A DNA stretch of 64,000 bases from Desulfocapsa sp. (GCA_013792135.1 VMSP01000058.1:1-64000), one strand, 5' to 3'. Positions 9,249 through 18,425 are shown, counted from the first letter of the stretch. A program made the numbers and translations. Notes: a model not told the origin generated them from the letters alone.

Positions 9249-11846
9249 TTACTCAACGTTCAATCCTGTTGCTCGCCCTGCTTCTACTCCATTCTCCGTG
9301 GCAGTCTGTATCCCGGTCTTTCCACTATTCTGTTGTTCAATCTGCTTCTGATCCATGATCTTATGCAAAATAGCAGGCAGCGAACCTGGTTGCAGATACT
9401 CTTCTCCCATCCCCTGTTTAAAAATGATTGCCGCCTGATTGCTGACATCTTTCCAACTCAAGCTATCGGAACGAGAGGCAACCAGTTCAAACAAAAGTTG
9501 ATTGTACGGGTTATTGACAATGGCCTTGCCGGTCCCCACCGTTGCGAGGATATCCACCTTGTTGTGAAAAAAAGTGGCCAGCTCTGAATAAACCCGAATT
9601 CCACCACAGGAACCCAGACTCAAAAACCGTTGTTTACTGACCAGATCCGCCTGAACAATAGCCCCGGACTTCAACAGCTCCTGCAAAGGATCAAGTAACT
9701 GCTCTTTTCGCCAGTAACTATGACCGCGCTGGACAAACATTTCATGCCCGCCCTTCAAGAACTGCTTCAGAAGCTGCTGCTGCTGATTCACATCATAATA
9801 AACAACAACGGAATGGGAGATCTCAATACCATTCATGTGCTTCACCCAGTCAACAACCAGAGGATACCTTACCTGCATCTGGTGAATCTGCTCCAGATTT
9901 TGAGCCGGGGCCGCCAGAAGTCCTTTCAGCTGCGCCACTGCGGCACGATCCCGGACGCTCTCTGCCGCCATCAAAGAAAAAGAAGTGGAAATCCGCGGTC
10001 GATAGCCATGGGCCATCAGGGTCTGACAATTGGAACGGAAGGACTGGGTTCCATCGTCATCACTATGAAAAACTGATAAACTGCTCAATTTCCCATCCAC
10101 CTTCCACTGTGCAAAACTGGTTTTGACATACTGATCAAAGGAGATCATCCCATACTCGGACATCATCAGCCTGATCCTGATCTTATCCACCTCACCGACC
10201 AGGTGTGGATACTCTTGGATATAATATTGGAGGATTACCCGCAACTGGGTGCTGAACACCGTATTTTTATCCCGAATTGCGGTCAGCATCTTAGCAATAA
10301 GGTAGGTACGTGTCTGCGGCTCGATTGTCTGAAGCAAGGTCATGAAGGTGGCGGAAAAGAGGATCAGACTGTTTTCATCCTGAAAAGCTGATTCAGCCAC
10401 CAGATCAAGGACCTGCTCCTGCTCCCGCACCTGGTCCGGGAAAAAGAGGGTGAGTTTCCCTTTCTGGGCCAGACTGATGATAAAATCGGAGACATGAGTA
10501 TTCTGAGGATCAATGTTTTTCAGGAAAACCAAAAGGTTACCGCCAAAACGGGTATCAATTCTTTCTTTTAAGACCGGCACCAGAATATCACGAAAAGAGG
10601 AATCGTAGAGATCACTACCACGAGAAATAAGGATATAGGCATTGGCAGTGGTGCAATCTTTTGCCCCCTGCAACCGGGCGGCAGCTGTGGCACGACGCAG
10701 CACAGCAATAGCCGCCCCTCTGCCTCCGGCAAGCCCGGTGGAGAATTCACTGCTGAAGCGGACCTGAACTTTTGCATCAAGTCGCTGAAAGATCTCGCGA
10801 AGATAACTAACAGGACAGGAAGACAAAACTTTGATCCCCACCTCCTGACCACTTGCCTCAGTGATATCATGCAGATTATTGATCTTCCAAATCAGATGAT
10901 CTCCGGCATCAAAAAATGCCTGGAGCAACAAGCTCTTATCCTTGGCCTGATATGCAAAAAACTGTGAGTCCTGCACATCCTGGGCAACAGCGAAATAATT
11001 GGTAATCCAGGAAAGTGAGCTTGCAGGCGTCACTCCAGCAAGCTGAAACAAGGAACGGGCATTCCAAGCATCGGTATTTGACAATCTTTGCAGATAGCTC
11101 ATATTGGCCAGGGCTGACTCCGGGGTCATCGCAGTGATCTTGCAGCTCTTTTCGGTGGCCCAGCACTGTTTTTCCGTCATTCGATTAATGAGCAGCAATC
11201 CCTTGTCAACTGTCTCTACTGTTTGCCCCGGCACTTCCAGGAAGGCCTTGAAAGCCCAGAGGGCAGGTTCTTTCAACGATGCCAGCCGATCTATCAGCCC
11301 AAACATTACCGACGGATTCAAATCTTTCACTTGACCAATGGCCATGGCCACCCGGGCTGAGACAAAATTCAGATTTCCAAGTTTTTCCAGTAACTGCCAG
11401 CAAGCCTCAGCATCCACTCCAGGGAGCGTGGCAAAATGTTCCAGGACAACAATATAGCCATATGAGATATGGGCCTGTGGCAACCGATGCAGGACTTCCA
11501 GCACTCCCTCAGCAGTCATGGAGGGTAAACCACCAAAAACTCTGAGAGCCCGCATATTGGTATAACTCAAGTTCTTGATCAATTCTTTGGCCTGGGCGAG
11601 CTGTTTCGCATCCATCTTCACCTTGGCCAGGACCTCCATCGTCTGTATAGAAGCCTGTTCCGTAGCAAGATCGCTACTGATTTTACCGCTACCACCACCC
11701 AAACCGGCAAGACTACTTGGCGTCCACGACAAGAACAGCACCAGCACAAAAACCAGCAGTAGTCCCTCCCCACTCATCACCTTTTTCAACTTTTGCATTC
11801 CCACTTCATCACTTTTATGTTTACTATTCCCTGACATCAAATCCAT
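9249..11846 (-). CDS. Large exported protein of unknown function
   Basis: An 865-residue protein with a cytoplasmic N-tail of about 25 residues and then a strong hydrophobic signal (GLLLVFVLVLFLSW) ending in an Ala/Gly-rich possible cleavage region. The remainder is predicted soluble and largely helical. Many segments of 30-40 residues (for example LEVLHRLPQAHISYGYIVVLEH, LLEKLGNLNFVSARVAMAIG and FGLIDRLASLKEPALWAFKAF) resemble degenerate alpha-helical solenoid repeats. I do not recognise a named family. The C-terminus is Gln-rich with a KQIEQQNSGK stretch. It is upstream of and nearly overlapping holA, which suggests co-transcription but not a shared role. Confidence 0.7.
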   Translation of the reverse strand: MDLMSGNSKHKSDEVGMQKLKKVMSGEGLLLVFVLVLFLSWTPSSLAGLGGGSGKISSDLATEQASIQTMEVLAKVKMDAKQLAQAKELIKNLSYTNMRALRVFGGLPSMTAEGVLEVLHRLPQAHISYGYIVVLEHFATLPGVDAEACWQLLEKLGNLNFVSARVAMAIGQVKDLNPSVMFGLIDRLASLKEPALWAFKAFLEVPGQTVETVDKGLLLINRMTEKQCWATEKSCKITAMTPESALANMSYLQRLSNTDAWNARSLFQLAGVTPASSLSWITNYFAVAQDVQDSQFFAYQAKDKSLLLQAFFDAGDHLIWKINNLHDITEASGQEVGIKVLSSCPVSYLREIFQRLDAKVQVRFSSEFSTGLAGGRGAAIAVLRRATAAARLQGAKDCTTANAYILISRGSDLYDSSFRDILVPVLKERIDTRFGGNLLVFLKNIDPQNTHVSDFIISLAQKGKLTLFFPDQVREQEQVLDLVAESAFQDENSLILFSATFMTLLQTIEPQTRTYLIAKMLTAIRDKNTVFSTQLRVILQYYIQEYPHLVGEVDKIRIRLMMSEYGMISFDQYVKTSFAQWKVDGKLSSLSVFHSDDDGTQSFRSNCQTLMAHGYRPRISTSFSLMAAESVRDRAAVAQLKGLLAAPAQNLEQIHQMQVRYPLVVDWVKHMNGIEISHSVVVYYDVNQQQQLLKQFLKGGHEMFVQRGHSYWRKEQLLDPLQELLKSGAIVQADLVSKQRFLSLGSCGGIRVYSELATFFHNKVDILATVGTGKAIVNNPYNQLLFELVASRSDSLSWKDVSNQAAIIFKQGMGEEYLQPGSLPAILHKIMDQKQIEQQNSGKTGIQTATENGVEAGRATGLNVE

Positions 11847-11926
11847 AACACTTTCTCACGCCTCCTAACCTTCAAAACAAAAAATCAACAATAATCAATT
11901 CCCGATAACCTGTAAAAAAAAAATTC

Positions 11927-12844
11927 ATGCAACCGCGCCATTCCCATTTTTTCCCCTCTCTCTGCCTGGTTTTGGCCATGTTTCTCTGGGGAAGTTCTTT
12001 TGTTGCCATGAAACTGGCCTTTCAGGATTATCACCCTATGGTAGTCATCTTTGGCAGAATGTCGGTTGCCTCACTGGCCTTCCTCTGTTTTTTACCCAGA
12101 TTTCGAACCATCCATATTCGCCGCCAGGACTGGCATCTCTTCGCTGTCATGGCGTTAAGCGAGCCCTGTCTTTATTTCTTTTTTGAAGCGCTTGCCCTGC
12201 AAAACACCAGCGCCTCACAGGCGTCACTAATCACCGCCATGTTGCCGCTGCTGATCACCATTGCCTCTATCTGCCTTCTCAGTGAAAGAGCATCGAAGCA
12301 AACCCTGACCGGTCTTTTCCTGGCAATGGGCGGGGCCATCATCCTCAGCCTTGGAGGATCAGCAAACGAGCAGGCCCCAGCACCCCTGCTCGGTAATTTC
12401 TATGAATTCATGTCCATGATCTGTGCCACGATCTATACCATCACCGTCAAACGACTCACCGCCTTCTACCCGGCGTTCTTTCTCACCGCGATCCAGGCCT
12501 GGATCGGAGCCCTTTTCTTCGCACCCTTCCTCGCTCTGCCCCAAGTCCCGCTGCCTGTATCCTTTCTCCTTGTACCCATGTCTGCCATCCTCTATCTCGG
12601 GCTGGCTGTCACTCTTGCCGCCTATGGTCTCTACAACTACGCACTGGCACAGATGGAAGCAAGCAAAAGCTCAATCTTCATCACCTTGATTCCCCTGTTC
12701 ACCCTGCTGCTCAGTCGGATTCTCTTTAATGAAACCTTTACACCATTGCAGTATTTTGGCGGATTTACTATATTTTTTGGTGTATCAATGAGTCAGGATT
12801 TTTTCAGAATTTCAGCAGGAAAATTATTTCGGTACAGAACATAA
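11927..12844 (+). CDS. EamA/DMT-superfamily exporter
   Basis: A 305-residue protein with ten predicted membrane helices arranged as two EamA repeats. The first begins FLWGSSFVAMKLA; the second carries ILYLGLAVTLAAYGLYNYAL and ends near LFNETFTPLQYFGG. Family members export amino acids, metabolites or drugs; the substrate is not predictable here. No clear ribosome binding site precedes the ATG at 11927, so a start a few codons downstream is possible. The gene is divergent from the large exported protein gene, with 80 bp between. Confidence 0.8.
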   Translation: MQPRHSHFFPSLCLVLAMFLWGSSFVAMKLAFQDYHPMVVIFGRMSVASLAFLCFLPRFRTIHIRRQDWHLFAVMALSEPCLYFFFEALALQNTSASQASLITAMLPLLITIASICLLSERASKQTLTGLFLAMGGAIILSLGGSANEQAPAPLLGNFYEFMSMICATIYTITVKRLTAFYPAFFLTAIQAWIGALFFAPFLALPQVPLPVSFLLVPMSAILYLGLAVTLAAYGLYNYALAQMEASKSSIFITLIPLFTLLLSRILFNETFTPLQYFGGFTIFFGVSMSQDFFRISAGKLFRYRT

Positions 12845-12879
12845 CCGTGACAGATCACGTATCAATGAGGAACCAAGCA

Positions 12880-13386
12880 ATGGACAAACAACTCCAGAAA
12901 CAATTAGAGGAACTTTTTTTAGCAATGACACGCGGTGCTGCCCGCAAAAAGATCTACGCCCTGCGGGCTCGACAGGAGGGCAACAAGGCTCTTGCCTGCC
13001 TCTTTGCAGCCATAAGCAGCTCAGAGTCCGCCCAAGCCGCCCGCTTTCTTATCCAGCTTCGCGGCCAGACAGGTAGCAACGAGCAAAATTGTTCCCTTGC
13101 CTTCACCGATGAGATCCCTGCATCCATCACTCTATACGAAAAGGCAGCAGGGCAGGCGGGTGACGTACATGACAAGGCCATACACAGCGCCTGTTCCCAA
13201 TCTGTCAGAGTCCAGCGCATGCACATGAACCTGAAGAAGAAACTGGAAAAAAAAAGCCAGGACAAAGAGAGTAAGGTCAGCTACCACATCTGCCAATTCT
13301 GCGGATTTATCATGGCAGACAAAGCCCCGGAAAACTGCCCTATCTGCACCGCCCCGGCCAGCCGCTTTCAGGAGATCACTACCTGA
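12880..13386 (+). CDS. Rubredoxin-domain protein, rubrerythrin-like C-terminus
   Basis: A 168-residue protein. The first 130 residues are helical and Ala/Gln/Lys-rich. The C-terminus has two CxxC pairs in the spacing of a rubredoxin-like iron site: YHICQFCGFIMADKAPENCPICTAP. Rubrerythrins end this way, but the diiron ExxH signatures of a ferritin-like domain are not evident upstream, so electron-transfer or metal-site functions are inferred only. The ATG at 12880 is chosen because GAGGA lies eight bases upstream; an in-frame GTG at 12847 lacks one. It lies just downstream of the DMT exporter gene. Confidence 0.65.
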   Translation: MDKQLQKQLEELFLAMTRGAARKKIYALRARQEGNKALACLFAAISSSESAQAARFLIQLRGQTGSNEQNCSLAFTDEIPASITLYEKAAGQAGDVHDKAIHSACSQSVRVQRMHMNLKKKLEKKSQDKESKVSYHICQFCGFIMADKAPENCPICTAPASRFQEITT

Positions 13387-13448
13387 AAAGAGCCCACATA
13401 CCCGGGATAACATGTGCTCACGGCCAGCCCTTGTTCTCCAAACAAGAA

Positions 13449-13476
13449 AGCCCGTAACTTATTAAAGTTACGGGCT
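13449..13476 (-). terminator. Terminator of tRNA-Leu(GAG)
   Basis: AGCCCGTAACTT (13449-13460) and AAGTTACGGGCT (13465-13476) form a perfect 12-bp stem. On the minus strand the hairpin runs into TTTCTTGTTT, so it ends transcripts coming through the tRNA. Confidence 0.85.
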
Positions 13477-13487
13477 AATAAAAAAAA

Positions 13488-13573
13488 TGGTGCCGCAGGC
13501 GAGAGTCGAACTCGCACGACCGTGGGCCACTACCCCCTCAAGATAGCGTGTCTACCAATTCCACCACTGCGGC
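13488..13573 (-). tRNA. tRNA-Leu(GAG)
   Basis: An 86-nt class II tRNA on the minus strand with a seven-base acceptor stem GCCGCAG/CTGCGGC. The anticodon loop TTGAGGG gives anticodon GAG. A long variable arm, a T-loop TTCGACT and an encoded CCA end complete it. It follows secG by 8 bases and likely shares its transcript. Confidence 0.95.
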
Positions 13574-13581
13574 GCACTTCT

Positions 13582-14076
13582 TTATTTTTTTTCTTTATTT
13601 TCGGCTGCTGTTCCTTTCGTTGCTGCAGGCGCTGTCTCTTCCTTCGCTGGGACAGCTGGCATAGGGATAACTTTTTCCTCTTTTACTGTTTTACCTTCCA
13701 CCTGTTGCACTGCTGCAGGTGCTGTCTCTTGCTTCGCTGGAACAGCTGGCATGGGGATTACCTTTTCCTCTTTTCCTGCCTTATCTTCCACCTTTTCCAC
13801 TGCTGCAGCTTTGGGTTTTTCCAACTCGGTCATAACCGACCCGGTACTCTTGCTGGATGAAAAATAAGCCAGAGAAACCGAGGTCAACATAAACACAATT
13901 GCCACAGAAGTCGTAATCTTGTTCAACAATGGCAACGGACCTTCTGACCCGAACAGCGACTGACCAGAACCACCAAATGTTGCCCCCACATCTGCCCCTT
14001 TCCCATGCTGGAGCAGGACAATCACGATCAGAAAGAGACAGACCGCTACATGGACAACTGTTAATAAGGTAATCAT
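13582..14076 (-). CDS. secG: Protein translocase subunit SecG with repeat tail
   Basis: A 164-residue protein. Residues 1-80 are a normal SecG: first helix LTVVHVAVCLFLIVIVLLQ, the conserved cytoplasmic GATFGGSGQSLFGS loop, and second helix ITTSVAIVFMLTSVSLAYF. SecG assists the SecYE channel during export. The remaining 80 residues are an unusual Lys/Glu/Pro/Ala tail made of two 30-residue repeats around EEKVIPMPAVPAK. SecG from other bacteria often ends in a variable low-complexity tail, so the core assignment is unaffected. It is last of the gap-pgk-tpiA-secG cluster, a common gene order. Confidence 0.93.
   Translation of the reverse strand: MITLLTVVHVAVCLFLIVIVLLQHGKGADVGATFGGSGQSLFGSEGPLPLLNKITTSVAIVFMLTSVSLAYFSSSKSTGSVMTELEKPKAAAVEKVEDKAGKEEKVIPMPAVPAKQETAPAAVQQVEGKTVKEEKVIPMPAVPAKEETAPAATKGTAAENKEKK
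13621..13800. repeat. 90-bp tandem repeat within secG
   Basis: Two 90-bp units (13621-13710 and 13711-13800) both begin TGCTGCAGG and encode about 30 residues each around EEKVIPMPAVPAK. They differ at scattered positions, indicating an old duplication that has kept its frame. Confidence 0.8.
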
Positions 14077-14085
14077 CAGTAAATA

Positions 14086-14847
14086 CTATATTTCTTGAAA
14101 ATGAATTATCCGTTCAAACGACTCTGCATTGAGGGCCGCACCTCCAACGAGAGCACCATCGATATCATCCTGAGCCATCAACGCATCAATATTATCAGGC
14201 TTAACCGAGCCACCATACAATATCCTAATCTGATCGGCAACATCTTTTTCATACATGCCTGCCACAAGGTTGCGGATAAAGGCGTGAACCTCCTGAGCCT
14301 GCTCTTTTGTGGCTGTTTGCCCAGTCCCAATCGCCCATACAGGTTCATAGGCAAGGACAGTGTCCCCCATATCCGCTGCCACGACACCAGCAAGGCCGGA
14401 GCGGATATGCTCTTCAATAATTTTAAAGGTCTGCCCACCCTCCCGTTCATCCAGAGTCTCCCCGACACAAAGGATGGGTACAAGCCCAAAGGCAAGGGCG
14501 CCCCGGACCCGTTTATTAATGAGCGCATTATCCTCATGAAAGATCTGCCGCCGTTCCGAATGACCAACAATGGCCGCAGCACCACCTGCGTCCAGGACCA
14601 TCAGGGGAGATATTTCACCGGTAAAGGCCCCTTGCGCCTCCCAGCAGACATTCTGGGCAGCAAGGAGAATTCCTGTCTCCGCAACCACATGGGCAACCTG
14701 ACTGAGCACGGTAAAGGGTGGAGCCAGCAACACATCACGATCCTTAAGCCCCACGCATGTTTTTGCAATATCTGCAGCAAGATGGCAGGCATCAAGGACT
14801 GTAGTATGCATCTTCCAGTTTCCGACAAGCAACGGCCTTCTCTTCAT
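14086..14847 (-). CDS. tpiA: Triosephosphate isomerase
   Basis: A 253-residue TIM-barrel enzyme interconverting dihydroxyacetone phosphate and glyceraldehyde 3-phosphate. Seen in the sequence are GNWKMH (catalytic Lys), VGHSERR (catalytic His) and AYEPVWAIGTG (catalytic Glu, start of the flexible loop), followed by a phosphate-binding LYGGSVKP near the end. The length is normal. It lies between pgk and secG on the minus strand. Confidence 0.97.
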   Translation of the reverse strand: MKRRPLLVGNWKMHTTVLDACHLAADIAKTCVGLKDRDVLLAPPFTVLSQVAHVVAETGILLAAQNVCWEAQGAFTGEISPLMVLDAGGAAAIVGHSERRQIFHEDNALINKRVRGALAFGLVPILCVGETLDEREGGQTFKIIEEHIRSGLAGVVAADMGDTVLAYEPVWAIGTGQTATKEQAQEVHAFIRNLVAGMYEKDVADQIRILYGGSVKPDNIDALMAQDDIDGALVGGAALNAESFERIIHFQEI

Positions 14848-14910
14848 AACTGACTCCCCTGAGGCGTTCCTGCGACATAGCCGCCATTCGCGCTCATCAA
14901 TTTGTATTTT

Positions 14911-16086
14911 TCAATCAAGGGCATCAACACCCGGCAGACTTTTTCCCTCCATTAACTGGAGAAAAGCACCGCCCCCGGTTGACATATAGGAGATATTTCC
15001 GGACTCACCAGATTTTTTCACCGCCGCGTTGGAATCCCCACCGCCCGTCACCGACAGGGCATGTGAGGTAGCAATCGCGTGGCACATGGCCATGGTCCCG
15101 CGGGCAAAGGCGTCCATCTCAAAAGCGCCCATTGGCCCATTCCAGACAATGGTTCGGACATCGGCCAAGGCCTCCTGGAAACAGATGGTCGAGGCCGGAC
15201 CAATATCGAGTGCCATCCAGCCCTCAGGAATATCCTGGGCCGTCACATTCTTCACCACCGCATCCGCTGCAAACCGATCAGCCACCACAAAATCGACGGG
15301 GAAATAAAGCTTCACACCCTTTTCCCTTGCCGTCTGGATCAGTTGTCGAGCACTATCAAGAAGATCGTCTTCAGTCTTGGAAGCGCCAACCGGAACGCCC
15401 TGACTCTTAAGAAAGGTATTGGCCATGGCTCCGCCGATGATCATCCGATCCACCTTATCCAGCATATTCTGCAGGGCACCCAGCTTGGATGAGACCTTAG
15501 CCCCACCAACAATGGCCATCAAGGGACGGACAGGTTCGTCCATCGCCTTGTGGAAAAAATCCATCTCTGTCTGAAGAAGGAATCCGGCACACTTTTCCTG
15601 GACCAAGGGAGGAACACCGGCCACCGAAGCATGGGCCCGATGGGACGCGGCAAAGGCATCATTGACATAAGCATCAGCCAGACAGGCCAGTTGTTCTGCA
15701 AATCCAGGATCGTTTTCCGTCTCCTCCTTATGAAAACGCAGATTCTCCAGAAGAAGTACCTCGCCCGGCTGCATGGACGCGACCATGGTCTCAACTTCCT
15801 GACCAATACAATCCGGAGCCAACCGTACCTCCTGGCCGAGCAGAACTGAAAGATGCCTGGCAACAGGGGCAAGACTGAAGTCCATAACCCGTTGACCTTT
15901 CGGCCTGCCCATATGACTGCACAAGATCAGTTTCCCTTTCTGCTCCAAGATATACTGAATAGTGGGCAGAGCCATTCGAATACGGATATCGTCGGTAATC
16001 ACCCCCTGCTCATCCATGGGGACGTTAAAATCGACACGAACCAGTATACGTTTTCCGGTAAGTTCCAGATCACGGATCGTTTTCAT
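14911..16086 (-). CDS. pgk: Phosphoglycerate kinase
   Basis: A 391-residue enzyme transferring the acyl phosphate of 1,3-bisphosphoglycerate to ADP. The N-terminal substrate domain shows RVDFNVP and SHMGRP, then LLENLRFHKEE. The nucleotide domain has GGAKVSSKL, WNGPMGAFE and a final GGGDSNAAVKKSG and STGGGAFLQLMEGK. All main active-site loops are present and length is typical. It lies between gap and tpiA; a palindromic element occupies the gap-pgk spacer. Confidence 0.97.
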   Translation of the reverse strand: MKTIRDLELTGKRILVRVDFNVPMDEQGVITDDIRIRMALPTIQYILEQKGKLILCSHMGRPKGQRVMDFSLAPVARHLSVLLGQEVRLAPDCIGQEVETMVASMQPGEVLLLENLRFHKEETENDPGFAEQLACLADAYVNDAFAASHRAHASVAGVPPLVQEKCAGFLLQTEMDFFHKAMDEPVRPLMAIVGGAKVSSKLGALQNMLDKVDRMIIGGAMANTFLKSQGVPVGASKTEDDLLDSARQLIQTAREKGVKLYFPVDFVVADRFAADAVVKNVTAQDIPEGWMALDIGPASTICFQEALADVRTIVWNGPMGAFEMDAFARGTMAMCHAIATSHALSVTGGGDSNAAVKKSGESGNISYMSTGGGAFLQLMEGKSLPGVDALD

Positions 16087-16127
16087 TACCTCACTCCTCT
16101 TTCTTTAATCCTAAAAACTGACATTCT

Positions 16128-16251
16128 ATTCCAAGAAGCATTCAAGTTGACACCGAGAAGGCAAGAGAGCGGCGACGAAGCAGTACGGGAGTACGGTGAG
16201 GAGCCGCGCAGTGTAGCCGACGAAGGTGCCGGATTGAATGCAAATTGGAAT
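16128..16251. repeat. Palindromic intergenic element between pgk and gap
   Basis: A 124-bp element with imperfect terminal inverted repeats: ATTCCAAGAAGCATTCAA (16128) and TTGAATGCAAATTGGAAT (16234-16251). The interior is GC-rich with further self-complementary parts (GCAGTACGGGAGTACGGTG) and could fold as one long hairpin in the gap-pgk transcript. The last base overlaps the gap stop codon. It has the look of a non-coding dispersed repeat; a diverged relative is at 3471-3566. Confidence 0.6.
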
Positions 16252-17468
16252 TAGAGCATCTTGTCGGCAACATGAATTGTCAAATCACCCAGCATATTGG
16301 TGTAGCTTCCCAGCTCATTATCGTACCAGCCATAAACAACCGCCTGGGTCACCGGCACACTGAGCATACGATCAGCACCGGCGCCGAGGGCACAGGATTT
16401 AATTTTGTCAAGATTCACAGAGATTGAGGCAGTGCGAGTATGGGTCTCAGTACCTTCAATAACGGCTGCCGCCTCCGGCACTCCGATGATATCAGACGAG
16501 ACATTCTGCTCCTCCGTATACTCCAGATAAGGAGAATTCTGGGCATAGTCGCGGTAAATTGCATTTATCCTGTCTCTTTTAAGCGGACTTTCGAGATCAT
16601 CCTGAACATTGAGCACCAGTACAATCAATGAACCGGTTGAAGTCGGAATACGTACCGATTCGGCGATAAAGCCAATAGACTTCATCTCGGGGATAACCAG
16701 AACCAGAGCCTTGGCCGCTCCCGTGGTCGTCAGGATAATATTATTGAGAATCGATCGGTTCTTGCGCAGATCAACCGCCCCACTCTTAGGAAGACGATCC
16801 AGAACCTGCTGACTGCCGGTTGCCGCATGAATAGTGACCATGGAGGCTGAGAGAAAATTCTCCGCCCCGATGCTCTCCATCAACGGCTTGATCATATAGG
16901 AAAGACAGGTCGTGGTACAGGAGGCCGCCGAAATGAGGGAGTGACGTGATGAATCATAATCTTCATCATTGATGCCCATCACTGTGGTCACCGCATCAAC
17001 CGGCATATCCATGCCCTTTGACTTGATCTTAAAAGGGGCAGAGAGTAAGACCTTCTCGGCCCCGGCCTGCAGATGCCCACGAAGCGATCCCCACTTGGCA
17101 TCAGCGTCGGCGGTGGGATCCGTAAAGGCCCCGGTAGTATCCACTACCAGTTTCACCCCGCTTGCCTGCCAGGCGATATCCTTGGGATCACGGGCAGTGC
17201 GCAGAAAAGTTACCGGCACGCCATTAATAACCATGCTGCCCTTTTCTTCATCCAGGTTCTCTATCACCCGACCGCCCTTATGCCCATGAAGATATGACCC
17301 CAGACGGCCATACGAGGAATCACGCTCAATACAAGACGCCAGATCGTTTAACCCCCGACCGATCTCCCGACCAACGTTAACGGTGATTTCAGAAAAATGT
17401 TTTCTTGAGACATGATGCCAGAGTGACAGCTTCCCGATCCGACCGAGGCCGTTTATCCCTAAATTCAT
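16251..17468 (-). CDS. gap: Glyceraldehyde-3-phosphate dehydrogenase, long form
   Basis: A 405-residue member of the GapA superfamily, about 70 residues longer than the usual enzyme. The N-terminus has the Rossmann start GINGLGRIGKLSLW. The nucleophile is Cys184 in SAASCTTTC, where the common family motif has SCTTN, and the partner His214 lies in TIHAATGSQ. Conserved C-terminal features include RIPTSTGSL and the final YDNELGSYTNM. The protein oxidises glyceraldehyde 3-phosphate to 1,3-bisphosphoglycerate with NAD(P). Extra sequence is spread over the N-terminal half, including a segment at 35-70. It is first in the gap-pgk-tpiA-secG cluster. Confidence 0.9.
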   Translation of the reverse strand: MNLGINGLGRIGKLSLWHHVSRKHFSEITVNVGREIGRGLNDLASCIERDSSYGRLGSYLHGHKGGRVIENLDEEKGSMVINGVPVTFLRTARDPKDIAWQASGVKLVVDTTGAFTDPTADADAKWGSLRGHLQAGAEKVLLSAPFKIKSKGMDMPVDAVTTVMGINDEDYDSSRHSLISAASCTTTCLSYMIKPLMESIGAENFLSASMVTIHAATGSQQVLDRLPKSGAVDLRKNRSILNNIILTTTGAAKALVLVIPEMKSIGFIAESVRIPTSTGSLIVLVLNVQDDLESPLKRDRINAIYRDYAQNSPYLEYTEEQNVSSDIIGVPEAAAVIEGTETHTRTASISVNLDKIKSCALGAGADRMLSVPVTQAVVYGWYDNELGSYTNMLGDLTIHVADKML

Positions 17469-17714
17469 GGCAATGATTCTCCTTTGCGGGTAAAATAATA
17501 CTTAAATCAGTGCATTGCATTGCGCCAGGATGCGCAAGACAGCACAATATTAACAAAAACCTCTAGTTAGAAGACATGTAAAAGCTCCACAGTCTTATAC
17601 TGTATTCCAAGCTATTCTTCAAAGACTATCAAGACCATGTATTCAAAAAAAACCTTATGGGTACCTTGAAAGATTAGAATTTCAGGGACCGTTAAGAAAT
17701 TCAGCAGGCAATAA

Positions 17715-18419
17715 ATGAAATTCACAACGCCATTGCAAGCAGCAATTCTTATCAGACGCTACAAACGCTTTCTAGCCGATGTCAAAACTGAAGACGGCAC
17801 AGAGTTCACTGTCCATTGCCCTAACTCAGGCTCCATGCGCGGTTGTTCCACCCCTGGAAGCAAGGTGCTCATCTCCCGCTCCGCAAACCCCAAGAGGAAA
17901 TACCCCTGCACCCTGGAAATGATCAAAGAAGGAACAACATGGATCGGCATCAATACCATGCGCACCAACCATCTGGTAGCTGAGGCAATTACCGAGAAAC
18001 GAATTGCTGAATTTAACAATGTTGATACTATTCAAGCAGAAATCAAGACCTCAAAGTCTACTCGACTTGACTTCCTGCTCACCAAGGGCGGCTATAAAAC
18101 CTATATAGAAGTCAAAAACTGTTCCCTGGTTGAAGATGGCTGCGCCATGTTTCCGGATGCCGTGACGGCCCGCGGCACAAAACACCTGCATGAGCTTGCA
18201 GAATTGGTAACCCAGGGGAATGAAGGGGTTATCTTTTTCTGTGTCCAACGCATGGATGCAGACAGCTTTCGGCCAGCCGCCCAAATAGATCCACTCTATG
18301 CCGAAACCCTGATACGCGTACACCAGCAGGGGGTCAGAATCCTGGTCTATCAGGCAGAGGTCACAGCAGAAGAAATTCGCATTATCCGTCCCCTTCCCTT
18401 CTCACTTTCCAAGGGCTAA
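17715..18419 (+). CDS. sfsA: Sugar fermentation stimulation protein SfsA
   Basis: A 234-residue protein matching SfsA throughout. Characteristic segments are RRYKRFLADV near the start, CPNSGSMRGC, and a nuclease-like core YIEVKNCSLV with downstream GTKHLHELAELV. The central ExK-type residues suggest a PD-(D/E)XK-like fold with an OB-fold N-terminal domain, and DNA binding has been reported for the family. The precise role is poorly defined. It is 6 bases upstream of queC, so probably co-transcribed. Confidence 0.93.
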   Translation: MKFTTPLQAAILIRRYKRFLADVKTEDGTEFTVHCPNSGSMRGCSTPGSKVLISRSANPKRKYPCTLEMIKEGTTWIGINTMRTNHLVAEAITEKRIAEFNNVDTIQAEIKTSKSTRLDFLLTKGGYKTYIEVKNCSLVEDGCAMFPDAVTARGTKHLHELAELVTQGNEGVIFFCVQRMDADSFRPAAQIDPLYAETLIRVHQQGVRILVYQAEVTAEEIRIIRPLPFSLSKG

Positions 18420-18425
18420 CCAGCC

